The translations under genes were made by a program, and so were the position numbers. From Berghia stephanieae (taxonomy: Eukaryota > Mollusca > Gastropoda > Nudibranchia > Aeolidiidae): a stretch of DNA of 64,000 nt. This document shows, piece by piece, positions 33,521 to 46,265 of this stretch. The notes beneath the pieces are model-generated. The model had not been told where the DNA came from. It did no database searches and worked only from the letters and a program-made list of their open reading frames with translations. Location of the stretch: positions 67,155,918 through 67,219,917 of the forward strand of contig CM067448.1 of assembly GCA_034508935.3 (NCBI GenBank). Direction: 5' to 3'. How positions within the stretch are numbered: the first letter of the stretch is position 1; each line of letters opens with the position of its first letter.

Positions 33521-35544
33521 AGTGAGCTTCGGTTAAACTGTTGCCTTAAACATACACATATATTAACAATAATTTTCCGTAATAGAAGGCTCTCTCCCTT
33601 AATCTATCTCCATTAAAATCACGCTCATTTTTCCCCGATCAGTTTCATGTTTCCATCTGAAAACCATAATGTTCAATTACGACCTATAACTTTACTTTTC
33701 AAAGTGAATACTAAGCTGCTAAAAACCTTGGACTTTTAAAAAAGAACAGATCACTTGACACGAAAATTATGGGCTCAACACTCATCTTCAAATATAAAGA
33801 GAAATTAAATGGCAATATTTTACAGATAATTCAGATTGACTGGAGAAAAGGTCACTTTATGTCCCGTTTGTACAAATAACGACAGAAAGTCAACACTATT
33901 GAACTTTCCACTATAATTTATACAGACTTAAATGTGACCCATTGTCTCAAAATGATATTATGTAAGAAAGAATGGAACCCTGAAAAGTGAATTTATTTTT
34001 TAAAATACATTATTCTCCATAATAACGAGAAGAGATTATCCCCACGTTTCATATGTGGGACTCTAAACTCAATTTTCATCACCTGGTCCATCCTTACATA
34101 ATACCACATTGAGACGGTGTGTCGCAAATATTATTGTTTTTAGCCTGACGATTTTCATATTAAAGTATTCTGTTCTTTCCTGAAGTGTTTTATGACTGTT
34201 AAAATGATTTTACTATTTATGATTCATGTAAATTATATACACCATGGAGTGCTTTATTAATGGGAATGGCATAGTATTTGACTAGAGTAAGAGACCAATC
34301 AGATGACACGTAGCTGGTTCATGAGAGATATCAGAGCAAATTGAATGTTGGAAAACCTTTTTGTTACAGAAAGGTCCTGATGCTGCTATAAAACTGCAGA
34401 TCAATCAATGAACGGCTTCCAAGCCCACCATCTGATAATCACTGATGACCAGAGAGCGTGTAGCGGAGTTTCAATCCCACCTGGGAATGACACTTCTTAT
34501 CGCAAAATCAATTATTTGTCTTTCTACAATCATTTCTTAGCTAGACACCTTCTTGCTCCTCTGCCAACTTACCTAGACACCTTCTAGCTCCTCTGCCAAC
34601 TTACATAGACGCTTAGCTTTTTAGCCAACTTCGCTCGACACTTCTTGCGCTTTAGGCAATTGGGCTAGACACCTTCTAGCATCTTCGATAACGTAACTAG
34701 ACACCTTCTAGCGGGGCACATTGTCGTTCTTTTGCAAACTTGGTGTAACATCTTGCTCTTATTTAAGTTTTCTATTAGCGCTTTTCCCAATTCGTAAGGG
34801 GTCTACTATTCTCGGTGCTCTCAGTAGAAAAAAGTTCAGGCACATCTGTCAAAAGTAAAATCTGCTGATTGCACCTCAACAGATTTTTAATTGAACTTTG
34901 ACTATACAGTCTCTGTCTGCAGTGCATGCAATTCGTTCAAGATTAAAATGTGCGCAGAAGTTTATTCATTTTGCTAATTACAAATGAGCACCAGACCCTA
35001 CTACATATATCATGTATCTTTTGTAACTTGGTCTGACCATCAAGACCTTATCCACATTGCCTGGACCAAAAGTTGTGATGGTATTTACAGCTGAATTTAT
35101 TGTAGCAGAAATGCTATAACTCTCGCTGTAAACTCGAAAAAAGAATGATACGTGTCTGATTCTGTCTCTTTTAATCAAAGTTCTTTGGGTGGGATATTGT
35201 TGGATAGAAATACAACTATATAGAGTGGGGAATGCAATTGTTGTATGGGAGTGATTCAATTAGTATTGTACATATTATACTTGGATTTAGGTTTATTGTT
35301 AGGTTTTGCTTAGGCTTATCTATTGGAAATTTGGTTAGGATTAATTGGTCATGATTACCTAGAATTGTAGGGTTATGGTTACCTATAACTGCAGGGCTTG
35401 CGGGTAAGGGTCAGGGCGCTATCAGGGTTGAAGGAACCTCCAGTTGGTGATCTTGTTAGTCGTGGCATTATCATTGGTCGAGCACAGTTCCGCTATGTCG
35501 TCATGACTTTAAAATTGAAACCCTCGGAAATAGTCATCAGGCCG

Positions 35545-35545
<1 letters not shown>
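33521..35545. other. AT-rich stretch without recognised genes
   Basis: It holds a decayed minisatellite at 34540-34745. The final part (about 35475-35540) resembles a diverged satellite monomer. No gene is supported. Confidence 0.45.
34540..34745. repeat. Degenerate minisatellite, unit about 35-38 bp
   Basis: The core TAGACACCTTCTAGC recurs about six times with variants, each followed by a CTCCTCTGCCAACTTA-like part. Confidence 0.7.

Positions 35546-35632
<87 letters not shown>
35546..35632. repeat. (AAT)n microsatellite at the edge of the satellite array
   Basis: 87 bp of AAT repeat directly before the first full satellite monomer. Confidence 0.97.
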
Positions 35633-38600
35633 TTTCTTTAACGTCATTGGTCACGCGCATTTACGCTTCGAAACGAAGAAACTGTTTTAAACAACGATTC
35701 CCTCGTATAGAGGTCGGACACTTCAGTGCTAAACAGTTTTTATACTCCTGGCCTGCCGGATTTGATTTCCGGCATTTTAATTCTTGAACGTCGTTTTGTC
35801 GGTTCGAATGGTGCCAGTGTCGTAGGGGGATAGCAGTATACATTTGTAGGACGCATTTCCGCTATGGAGAGGATAATTTTAAAAATAAAGTCCTCGGACC
35901 GGGGGTGGGGGGGGGGGGGGTGGGGGGGGTGGGGGGGGGGGAGATCAATTCTTTAACGAATTTGGTTGCGCGCATACGCTACGTAACGAAGGAACTGTTT
36001 TATAAAGCGATTCCTGGCGACAGAGCTCGGACACTTTAATGCTAAACAATTTTTATATTCGTGGCATGCCGGATTTGATTTCCGGCAGTATAGTTCTTGA
36101 ACGTGGTTTTGTCGGTTCAAATGGTGGCATTGTCGGAGGGAGATAGCAGTATACATTTGCAGGACGCATTTTCGCTATGGAGACGATAATTTTAAAAATA
36201 AAGTCATCGGATAAAGTTGTCAGACCCGATCCGTCGGTCCCAATGGGATTTTAAACAACGGGGGGACCCGTCGCTGAGGCCACCAAATAGAAGGGGGGAG
36301 GTCAATTCTTTAACGTATTTGGTCGCGCGCATTTACGCTACGTAACTAAGGAACTGTTTTAAAAAGCGATTCCTGGGGAGAGCTCGGACACTTTAATGCT
36401 AAAGTATTTTTATACTCGTGGCATGCCGGATTTGATTTCCGGCAGTATAGTTCTTGAACATGGTTTTCTCGGTTCTAATGGTGGCAGCAGTGTCGTAGGA
36501 GGATAGCAGTATACATTTGTATGACGGGTTTACGCTACGGAGAGGATAATTTTTAAAATAAAGTCCTCGGACAAAGTAGCCAGACCCGATCGTCGTCCCA
36601 ATGGATTTTACACGAGGTACCATCGTTGAGGCGTCCAATAGGATTGGGGGGGGGGGGTACCCATCATTGAGGGCACCAATAGGAGGGAGGAGGTCAATAC
36701 TTTAACGTATTAGGTGCCGCAATTTCGGCTAGAGACGAAAACTGTTATAAAACGATTCCCTCGGACACTTCAGTGGAAAACAGTATTTTAAACTCGTGCA
36801 ATGCTCGACTTGATTTACGCCAGTATTGTTCTTGAACGTGGTTTTGTCGGTTCGAATGGTGGCAGTATCGTAGGGGGGGGGGGGTAGCAGTATACATTTG
36901 TAGGACGCATTTCCGCTACGGAGAGGATAATTTTAACAATAAAGTCGTCGGACAAAGTCGCTAGTCCCGATCCGTCGGTCCTAATGGGATTTTATACAAC
37001 GAGGGGACCCATCGTTGAGGGCACCAAATAGGAGGGGGGAAGTCAATTCTTTAACGTATTTGGTCGCGCGCATTTACGCTTCGTAACGAAGGTACTGTTT
37101 TAAAAAGCGATTCCTGGGGACAGAGCTCGGACACTTTCGTGCTAAACAATTTTTCTATTCATGGCATGCCAGATTTGATTTCCGGCAGTATAGTTCTTGA
37201 ACGTAGTATTGTCTGTTCGAATGGTGGCAGTGTAGTAGGGGGATAGCAGTATACTTTTGTAGGACGCATTTCCGCTATGGAGAGGATAATTTTAAAAATA
37301 AAGTCCTCGGACAAAGATGCCAGACCCGATTCGTCGGTCCCAATGGGATTTTATACAACGAGGTGACCCATCGTTGAGGGCGCCATATCGGAGGGGGGGG
37401 GGGGGTTGGTCAATTATTTAACGTATTTGGTCGCGCGCATTTCCACTTCGTAACGAAGAAACTGTTATAAACAACGATTCTCTCGGACAGAGCTCGGACA
37501 CTTCAGTGCTAAACAGTTTTTATGCTCGTGGCATGCCGGTTTTGATTTCCGTCAGTATAGTTCTTGAACGTGGTTTTGTCGGTTCGAATGGTGGCAGTGT
37601 CCTAGGGGGATAGCAGTATACATTTTAGGACGCATTTCCGCTTTGGACATGATAATTTTAAATATAAAGTCCTCGGACAAAGTCGCCAGACCCGATCAGT
37701 CGGTCCCAATTGGATTTTATACATCAAGGGTACCCATCGTTGAGGGCACGAAATAGGAGGGGGAGGTAAATTCTTTAACCTATTAGGCGCATTTCCGCTA
37801 CTTAACGAAGTTACTGTTTCAGACAATGATTCCCTCGGACAGGGCTCGGACACTTTAGAGCTAAACAGTTTTTATGCTCGTGGCATGCTCGATTTGATTT
37901 CCGGCAGTATAGTTCTTAAACGTGGTTTTCTCTATTCAAATTGTAGCAGTTTTGTAGGGGAATAGCATTATACAATTGTAGGACGCATTTCCGCTACAGG
38001 GAGGATAATTCTAAAAAATTAAGGCTTCGGACAAAGTAGCCAGACCCGATCAGTCCGTCCCAAAGGGATTTTATACAACGAAGGGACCCATCGTTCAGGG
38101 CGCCATATAGGAGTGGGTGAGGGGGAGGAGGTGAACTTTTTAACGTATTTCCGCTTCGTAACGGAGAAACTGTTTTAAAAAACGATTGCCTCGCACAGAG
38201 CTCGGACACTTTAGTGCTAAACAGTTCTTGAATGTGGTTTTTTCATTTCGAATGGTGGCAGTGTCGTAGGGAGATAGCAGTATACATTTGTAGGACGCCT
38301 TTCCGCTATAGATAGGATAATTTTGAAAATGAAGTCCTCGGACAAAATGCCAGACCCGATCCGTCGGTCGCAATGGGATTTTATACAACGAGGGTACCCA
38401 TCGTTAAGGCCTCCAAATAGGAGAGGGGAGGGGGGGGGGGGTGAGGTCAATTCTTTAACGTATTTGGTCGCGCGCATTTCCGCTACGTAACGAAGAAACT
38501 GTTTTAGACAACGATTCCCTCGGACAGAGCTCGGACACTTAACTGGAAAACATATTTTATACTCGTGCATGCTCGATTTGATTTCCGGCAGTATTGTTCT

Positions 38601-41600
38601 TGAACGTGGTTTTGTCGGTTAGAAAGGTGGCAGTGTCGTAGGGGGATAGCATTATATATTTGTATGACGCATTTCCCCTACGTTGAGGATAATTCTAAAA
38701 ATAAAGTCTTCGGACAAAGTAGCCAGACCGGATCCGTCGGTCCCAATGGGATTTTATACATCGAGGGTACTCATCGTTGAGGCTGCCATATAGGAGTGGG
38801 GGCGGGGGGGGGGGATTCTTTAACGTATTTGGTCGCGCGTATTTCCGCTTTGTAACGAAGAAACTGGTTTAAACAACGATTGCCTCGGACAGAGCTCGGA
38901 CACTTTAGTGCTTAACAGTTTTTATACTCGTGGCATGCCGGATTTTATTTCCGTCAGTATAGTTCTTCAACGTGGTTTTGTTGGTTCAAATGGTGGCAGT
39001 GTCGTAGTGTTGGACGCACTTCCCATACGGAGAGGATAATTTTAAGAATAAAGTCCTCGGAGAAAGTCGCCAGACCCGATCCGTCGGTCCCAATGGGATT
39101 TTATTCAACGTGGGGACCCATCGTTAAGGGCACCATATAGAAAGGGGGAGGTCAAATTTTTAACGTATTAGGTCGCGCACATTTCCGCTACGTAACGAAG
39201 AAACTGTCTTAAACAACGACTCCCTCGGACAGAGCTAGGACACTTAACAGGAAAACAGATTTTATACTCGTGCATGCTCGATTTGATTTCCGGCAGTATT
39301 GTTCTTGAACGTGGTTTTGTCGGTTCCAATGGTGGCAGTGTCGTAGGGAATAGCATTATACATTTGTAGGACGCATTTCCGCTACGGGAGGATAATTCTA
39401 AAAATTTAGGCTTCGGACAAAGTAGCCAGACCCGATCAGTCCAAAGGGATTTTATACAACGAGGGGACCCATCGTTGAGGGCGCCATATAGGAGTGAGTG
39501 GGCGGAGGAGGTGAATTTTTTAACGTATTTGGTCGCGCGCATTTCCGCTTCGTAACGGAGAAACTGTCTTAGAAAACGATTGCCTCGCACAGAGCTCGGA
39601 CACTTTAGTGCTAAACAGTTCTTGAATGTGGTTTTGTCATTTCGAATGGTGGCAGTATAATAGGGAGATTGCAGTATACATTTGTAGAACGCATTTCCGC
39701 TATATCGGACAAAGATGCCAGACCCGATTCGTCGGTCCCAATGGGATTTTATACAACGAGAGGACACATCGTTGAGGGCACCAGATAAGAAGAGGGAGGT
39801 CAAATTTTTCAACGTATTAGGTCGCGCGCATTTTCGCTACGTAACGAAGAAACTGTTTTAGACAACGATTCCCTCGGACAGAGCTCGGACGCGTTACTGG
39901 AAAACAGATTTTTATACTCGTGCATGCTCGATTTGATTTCCGGCAGTATTGTTCTTTAACGTGGATTTGTCGTTTCGAATGGAGGCAGTGTCGTAGGAGG
40001 ATAGCATTATACGTTTGTAGGACGCAAATCGGCTACGGGGAGGATAATTCTAAAAATAAAGTCTTCGGACAAAGTAGCCAGACCCGATCAGTCGGTCCCA
40101 ATGGGATTTTATACATCGAGGGTACCCATCGTTGAGGCTGCCATATAGGAGTGGGGGCGGGGGGGGGGGGGGGGGGGACAATTCTTTAACGTATTAGGTC
40201 GCGCGCATTTCCGCTTCGTAACGAAGACACTGTTTTAAACAACGATTGCCTCCAACAGAGCTCTGACACTTTAGTGCTAAACAGGTCTTGAATGACATTT
40301 TGACATTTCGAATGGTGGCAGTGTGGTAGGGAGATAGCAGTATACATTTGTATGACGCATTTCCGCTATAGATAGTATAATTTAAAAAATAGTCCTCGGA
40401 CAAAGATGCCAGACCTGATTCGTCGGTCCCAGTGGGATTTTATAAAACGAGAGGACACATCGTTGAGTGCACCAGATAAGAAGGCTGAGCTCAAATCTTT
40501 AATGTATTTGGTCGCGCGCATTTACGCTACGTAACGAAGGAACTGTTATAAACAACGATTCCCTCGGACAAAGCTCGTTTCTATTGGTGGCAGTGTCGTA
40601 GGGGATTGCAGTATACTTTTGTAGAACGCACTTCCGCTATATCGGACAAAGATGTCAGACCCGATTCGTCGGTCCCATTAGGATTTTATACAAAGAGAGG
40701 ACACACCGTTGAGGGCACCAGATAGGAAGGGGAAGGTCAAAAATTTTTAACGTATTAGGTCGCGCACATTTCCGCTACGTAACGAAGAAACTGCCTTTCC
40801 GCTACGGGGAGGATAATTCTAAAAATTTAGGCTTCGGACAAAGTAGCCAGACCCGATCAGTCGGTCCCAATGGGATTTTATACAACGAGGGGACCCATCG
40901 TTGAGGGCGCCATATAGGAGTGAGTGGGGGGAGGAGGTGAATTTTTTAAAGTATTTGGTCGCGCGCATTTCCGCTTCGTAACGGAGAAACTGTTTTAAAA
41001 AACGATTGCCTCGCACAGAGCTCGGACACTTTAGTGCTAAACAGTTCTTGAATGTGGTTTTGTCATTTCGAATGGTGGCAGTGTCGTAGGGAGATAGCAG
41101 TATACATTTGTAGGACACATTTCCGCTATAGATAGGATAATTTTGAAAATAAAGTCCTCGGACAAAATGCCAGACCGATCCGTCGGTCGCAATGGGATTT
41201 TATACTACGAGGGTACCCATCGTTAAGGGCTCCAAATAGGAGAGGGGAGGGGGGGGGGTGAGGTCAATTCTTTAACGTATTTAGTCGCGCGCACATCTGC
41301 TATGTACCGAAGGAACTGTGTTAGACAATGATTCCCTCGGACAGGGCTCGGACACTTTAGAGCTAAACAGTTTTTATGCTCGTAGCATGCTCGATTTGAT
41401 TTCAGGCAGTATAATTCTTAAACGTGGTTTTGTCGGTTCTAATGGTGGCAGTGTCGTAGGGGGATAGCAGTATACACGTGTAGGACGCATTTCCGCTTCG
41501 GAGATGATAATTTCAAGAATAAAGTCCTTGGACAAAGTCGCCAGACCCGATCTGTCGGTACCAATGGGATTTTATACAACGAGGGGACCCATCGTTGAGG

Positions 41601-42913
41601 GCACCGAATAGGAAGGGAGGAGGTCAATTCTTTAACGTATTAGGTCGCGCGCATTTCGGCTACGTAACGAAGAAACTGTCTTAAACAACGATTCCCTCGG
41701 ACAGAGCTCGGAGACTTCAGTATTAAACAGTTTATATGCTCCGTTTCCATCAGTATAGTTCTTGAACGTGGTTTTGTTGGTTGGAATGGTGGCAGTGTCC
41801 TAGGGGGATAGCAGTATACATTTTTAGGACGCATTTCCGCTTCGGGGAGGATAATTAAAAAAAAAAAAAAAGTCCTCGGACAAAGTAGCCAGACCCGATC
41901 CGTCGGTCCCAATGAGATTTTATACAACGGGGGGACCCATCGTTGAGTGAACCAAATAGGAGGGGGGAGGTCAATTCTTTAACGTATTTGGTCGCGCGCA
42001 TTTACGCTACGTAACGAAGGAACTGTTTTAAAAAGCGATTCCTGGGGACAGAGCTCGCATACTTTAGTGCTAAACAGTTTTTATACTCGTGGAATGCCGG
42101 ATTTGATTTCCGGCAGTATAGTTCTTGAACGTGGTTTTGTCGGTTTGAATGGTGGCACTTTCGTAGGGGGATAGCAGTATACATTTGTAAGACGTATTTC
42201 CGCTACTGAGAGGATAATTTTAAAAATAAAGTCCTCGGACAAAGATGCCAGACCTGATTCGCCGGCCCCATCGGGCTAAACGAGAGGACACATCGTTGAG
42301 TGCACCAGATAGGAAGGGGGAGGTCAAATCTTTAACGTATTTGGTCGCGCGCATTTACGCTACGTAACGAAGGAACTGTTATAAACAACGATTCCCTCGG
42401 ACAAAGCTCGGACACTTCAGTGCAAAACAGTTTTTATCCTCGTGGCATGCTCGATTTGAATTTCGGCAGTAATGTTCTTGAACGTGGTTTTGTTGGTTCG
42501 AATGGTGGCAGTGTCGTAATGTAGGACGCATTTCCGCAACGGAGGGGATCATTTTAAAAATAAAGTCCTCGGACAAAGTCGCCAGACCCGATCCGTCGGT
42601 CCCAATTCTTTAACGTATTTGGTCGCCAGGATTTAAGCTACGTAACGAAGAAACTGTTTTAAAAAGCAATTCCTGGGGACAGAGCTCGGACACTTTAGTG
42701 GTAATCAGTTTTTATAATCGTGGCATGCCGGATTTGATTTCTGCAGTATTGTTCTTGAACGTGGTCTTGTCGTTTCGAATGGTGGTAGTGTCGTAGGGGG
42801 ATAGCAGTAAACATTTGTAGCCGCATTTCCGCTATATAGGAGAAAGATGCCAGACCCGATTCGTCGGTCCCAATCCAATGGGATTTTATACAACGAGAGG
42901 ACACATTGTTGAG

Positions 42914-45900
42914 CAGGGCTGGCGAGTTGGAGTCGGAGTCGGTAGGAGTCGGTTGTTTGAGGGTGGAGTCGGAGTCGGAGTCGGTTTTAGAAGTCCCGAC
43001 TCCGACTCCTTACCACTTTCAGACATTGCATTTTTATGGGTGTGTCTTTTTTACGAAACCTGCCGAAACCCGCCGAAACCCTGCGAAACCCGACAAATCC
43101 CGACAAAGTTATGGGAAGTAGGTGGCAGTGGGGAGTGAACCTAGAACTCAGCGAAGTCTGCACCATTGGGGAGTGAACCTGGGACTGGATTTCGGCGGGT
43201 TTCGTAAAAAAGAACTATTGCTTTTTTACGAAACCCGCCGAAACCCGACCATAACCAGCAAAGTTATGGGAAGTAGACAACTGTGGGGAGTGAACCCGAG
43301 ACTCAGGGAAGTGTACACCAGTCGGGAGTGAACCTGAGACTAAGGTTATCGGTCGGTTTCGGCGGGTTTCGTAAAAAAGAATTAGTGCTTTATAAGAAAC
43401 CCGCCGAAACCCGACAATATCCGGCAAAGTTATGGGAGTTTGGCAACAGTGGGGGTGATCCTGGGAGTCAGGGAATTGCACACCAGTGGGGAGTTAACCT
43501 GGGACTGTCGGAGATGGATAACTGTGGGTATCCGAGCCGAACTATAGGAGTTTGGTACCAGAGGAGAATGAACCTGACACGATAGAAGATGGGCGCCAGT
43601 GGGGAGTGAACCTGGGATTCAGGGAATTACACACCAGTGGGGATTTAACCTGGGAATATGTAAAAAAGGATATCAGTGGGAAATAAACCTGGGACTAAAG
43701 GAGATGGATACCATTGAAATTTGAAGCCGGGTATGAGAGTTTGGTACCAGAGGAGAATGAACCTGACACTATAGGAGGTGGGCGCCAGTGGGGAGTGAAC
43801 CTGGGACTATGTGAAAAGGATATCAGTGGGAAATAAACCTGGGACTAAAGGGAGATGAATACCATTGAAAGTTGAAGCCGGATATGAGAGTTTGGTACCA
43901 GAGGAGAATGAACCTGACACTATAGGAGGTGGGCGCCAGTGGGGAGTGAACCTGGGACTATGTAAACAGGATATTAGTGGGAAATAAACCTGGGACAAAA
44001 GGGAGATGGATACCATTGAAAGTTGAAGCCGGATATGAGAGTTTGGTACCAGAGGAGAATTAACCTGACACAATAGGAGGTGGGCGCCAGTGGGGAGTGA
44101 ACCTGGGTCTATGTAAACAGGATATCAGAGGGAAATAAACCTGGGACTAAAGGGAGAAGGATACCATTGAAAGTTGAAGCCGGATATGAGAGCTTGGTAC
44201 CAGAGGAGAATGAACCTGACACTATAGGGGGTGGGCGCCAGTGGGGCGTGAACCTGGGACTAACAGGATATCAGTGGGAAATAAACCTTGGACTAAAGGG
44301 ACATGGATACCATTGAGAGTTGAAGCCGAATATGAAAGTATGGTTCCAGGGGAGAATGAACCTGACACAATAGGAGGTGGGCGCCAGTGGAGAGTGAACA
44401 TGGGACTCGGGGATATTGCACACCAGTGGGGAGTTAACCTGGGAATGTATAAAGGATGTTAGTAGGAAAGGAAATAAATCTGGGACTAAAGGGAGATGGA
44501 TACCATTGGGAGTTGAAGCCGGATTTATTTCCCACTGATATCCTTTTTTAGATATTCACAGGTTAACTCCCCACTGGTGTGCACCTTCTATAGTGTCAGG
44601 TTCATTCTCCTCTGGTACTCAACTCCCATATCCGGCTTCAACTTTCAATGGTATCCATCTCCCTTTAGTTCCAGGTTTATTTCCCACTGATATCCTTTTT
44701 ACACAGTCCCAGGTTAACTCCCCACTGGTGTGCAATTCCCTGACTCCCAGGTTCACTCCCCACTGGCGCCACCTTCTATAGTGTCAGGTTCATTCTCCTC
44801 TGGTACCCAACTACTATAATTCGGCTCGGATACCCACAGTTATCCATCTCCCACAGTCCCAGGTTAACTCCAAATTGGTGTGCACTTCCCTGAGTCCCAG
44901 GTTCACTCCACACTGGCGCCCATCTCCTATAGTGTCAGGTTCATTCTCTCTGGTACTCAACTCCCATATCCAACTATCAACTTTCTATGGTATCCATCTC
45001 CCTTTAGTCCCAGGTTTATTTCCCACTGATATCCTTTTAACACAGTTCCAGGTTCACTCCCCACTGGTGTACACCGCCCTGATTCCCAGGATCACCCCCC
45101 CACTGTTGCCAAACTCCCATAACTTTGCCGGATATTGTCGGGTTTCGTAATAAAGCACTTATTCTTTTTTACGAAACCCGCCGAAACGGCCGATAACCTT
45201 AGTCTCAGGTTCACTCCCGACTGATGTACACTTCCCTGAGTCTCGGGTTCACTCCCCACAGTTGTCTACTTCCCATAACTTTGCTGGATATTGTCGGGTT
45301 TCGACGGGTTTCGGCGGGTTTTGTAATAAAGCACTAATTCTTTTTTACGAAACCCGCCGAAACCGGCCGATAACCTTAGTCTCAGGTTCACTCCCGACTG
45401 ATGTACACTTCCTGAGTCTCGGGTTCACTCCCACAGTTGTCTACTTCCCATAACATTGCTGGATATTGTCGGGTTTCGCCGGGTTTCGTAAAAAGCACTA
45501 GTTCTTTTTTACGAAACCCGCCGAAACCCAGTCCCAGGTTCACTCCCCAATGGTGTACACTTCCCTGAGTTCTAGGTTCACTCCCCACTGCCACCTACTT
45601 CCCATAACTTTGTCGGGATTCGTCGGGTTTCGGCGGGTTTCGCCGGGTTTCGGCGGGTTTCGTAAAAAAGACACACCGCATTTTTATATCATTCAATGTG
45701 TAATATTTTAGATACGAGATATAGATAGTATCCAGGCCTATAGAATTTGAAAAAAATTACATTGGTATTAGCTAAAGGTGAACTATGCTTCCAAAACCCC
45801 CTTTCCTCCCCAACCTTCATGCTCTCGTGCTGTACATTTAAGTTGGCATCAATGCCAATCACCCCGTACCTGACTAGAGGGAGGGGTGGGGATGCTGACT

Positions 45901-46265
45901 CTTCAATGTTAAAGTTAGGTTATTAGAAAGTGGGATAACCATAAGACCATAAGAAGTGACTTTATTTTAGTATAAATGGTTTCAGTTTCAATATTGTCTT
46001 AATTTCACTTTTCCTCTTTTTGTTGGTCTTAATGACAGTTTTATTCATATCTTAGTTTCAGTTCCTTTTTTGTCCTAGTTTCAAATATGAAGCGGCTTGC
46101 ATTGTTATAATACATATACTGGGGAAAAGCTAAAAGTAGGTGCGAGTGTTGGTTGCATATTATTACCTATTAATATTAATACTATGCTTGAGGAGTCGGA
46201 GTCGGAGTCGGGAGTCGGAGTCGGAGTCGGTTTCAAGGCTGGAGTCGGAGTCTCCGCCAGCCCTG
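42914..46265. mobile_element. Non-autonomous fold-back hAT transposon inserted in the satellite
   Basis: The ends CAGGGCTGGCG and CGCCAGCCCTG are perfect 11-bp inverted repeats flanked by an 8-bp target duplication TTGTTGAG (42906-42913 and 46266-46273), the hAT signature. The duplication falls inside the constant ATCGTTGAGGG part of a satellite monomer. Sub-terminal (GGAGTC)n tracts lie inside both ends. No transposase is encoded. Most of the interior is a huge imperfect palindrome built of minisatellite units. Length 3,352 bp. Confidence 0.88.
43029..45690. repeat. Giant imperfect palindrome inside the hAT element
   Basis: GCATTTTTATGGGTGTGTCT near 43029 is mirrored near 45655-45690 (AGACACACCGCATTTTTAT). 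The left arm reads GGGAGTGAACCTGGGACT-type units forward and the right arm reads their complement. The turn lies at about 44517-44525. The left arm has a regular 151-bp unit (starts at about 43741, 43892, 44043 and 44194). Smaller perfect hairpins built on GGTTTCGGCGGGTTTCGTAA occur in both arms. Confidence 0.85.

Noticed and set aside
34540-34745. CRISPR-like direct repeats
   Set aside because: Repeats are degenerate, have no uniform spacers, and the DNA is eukaryotic.
42878-45594. Frames such as MGREPGTN.. or MSGSFSSGT.. in the hAT element
   Set aside because: Translations of the minisatellite units in the palindrome arms; no transposase motif.
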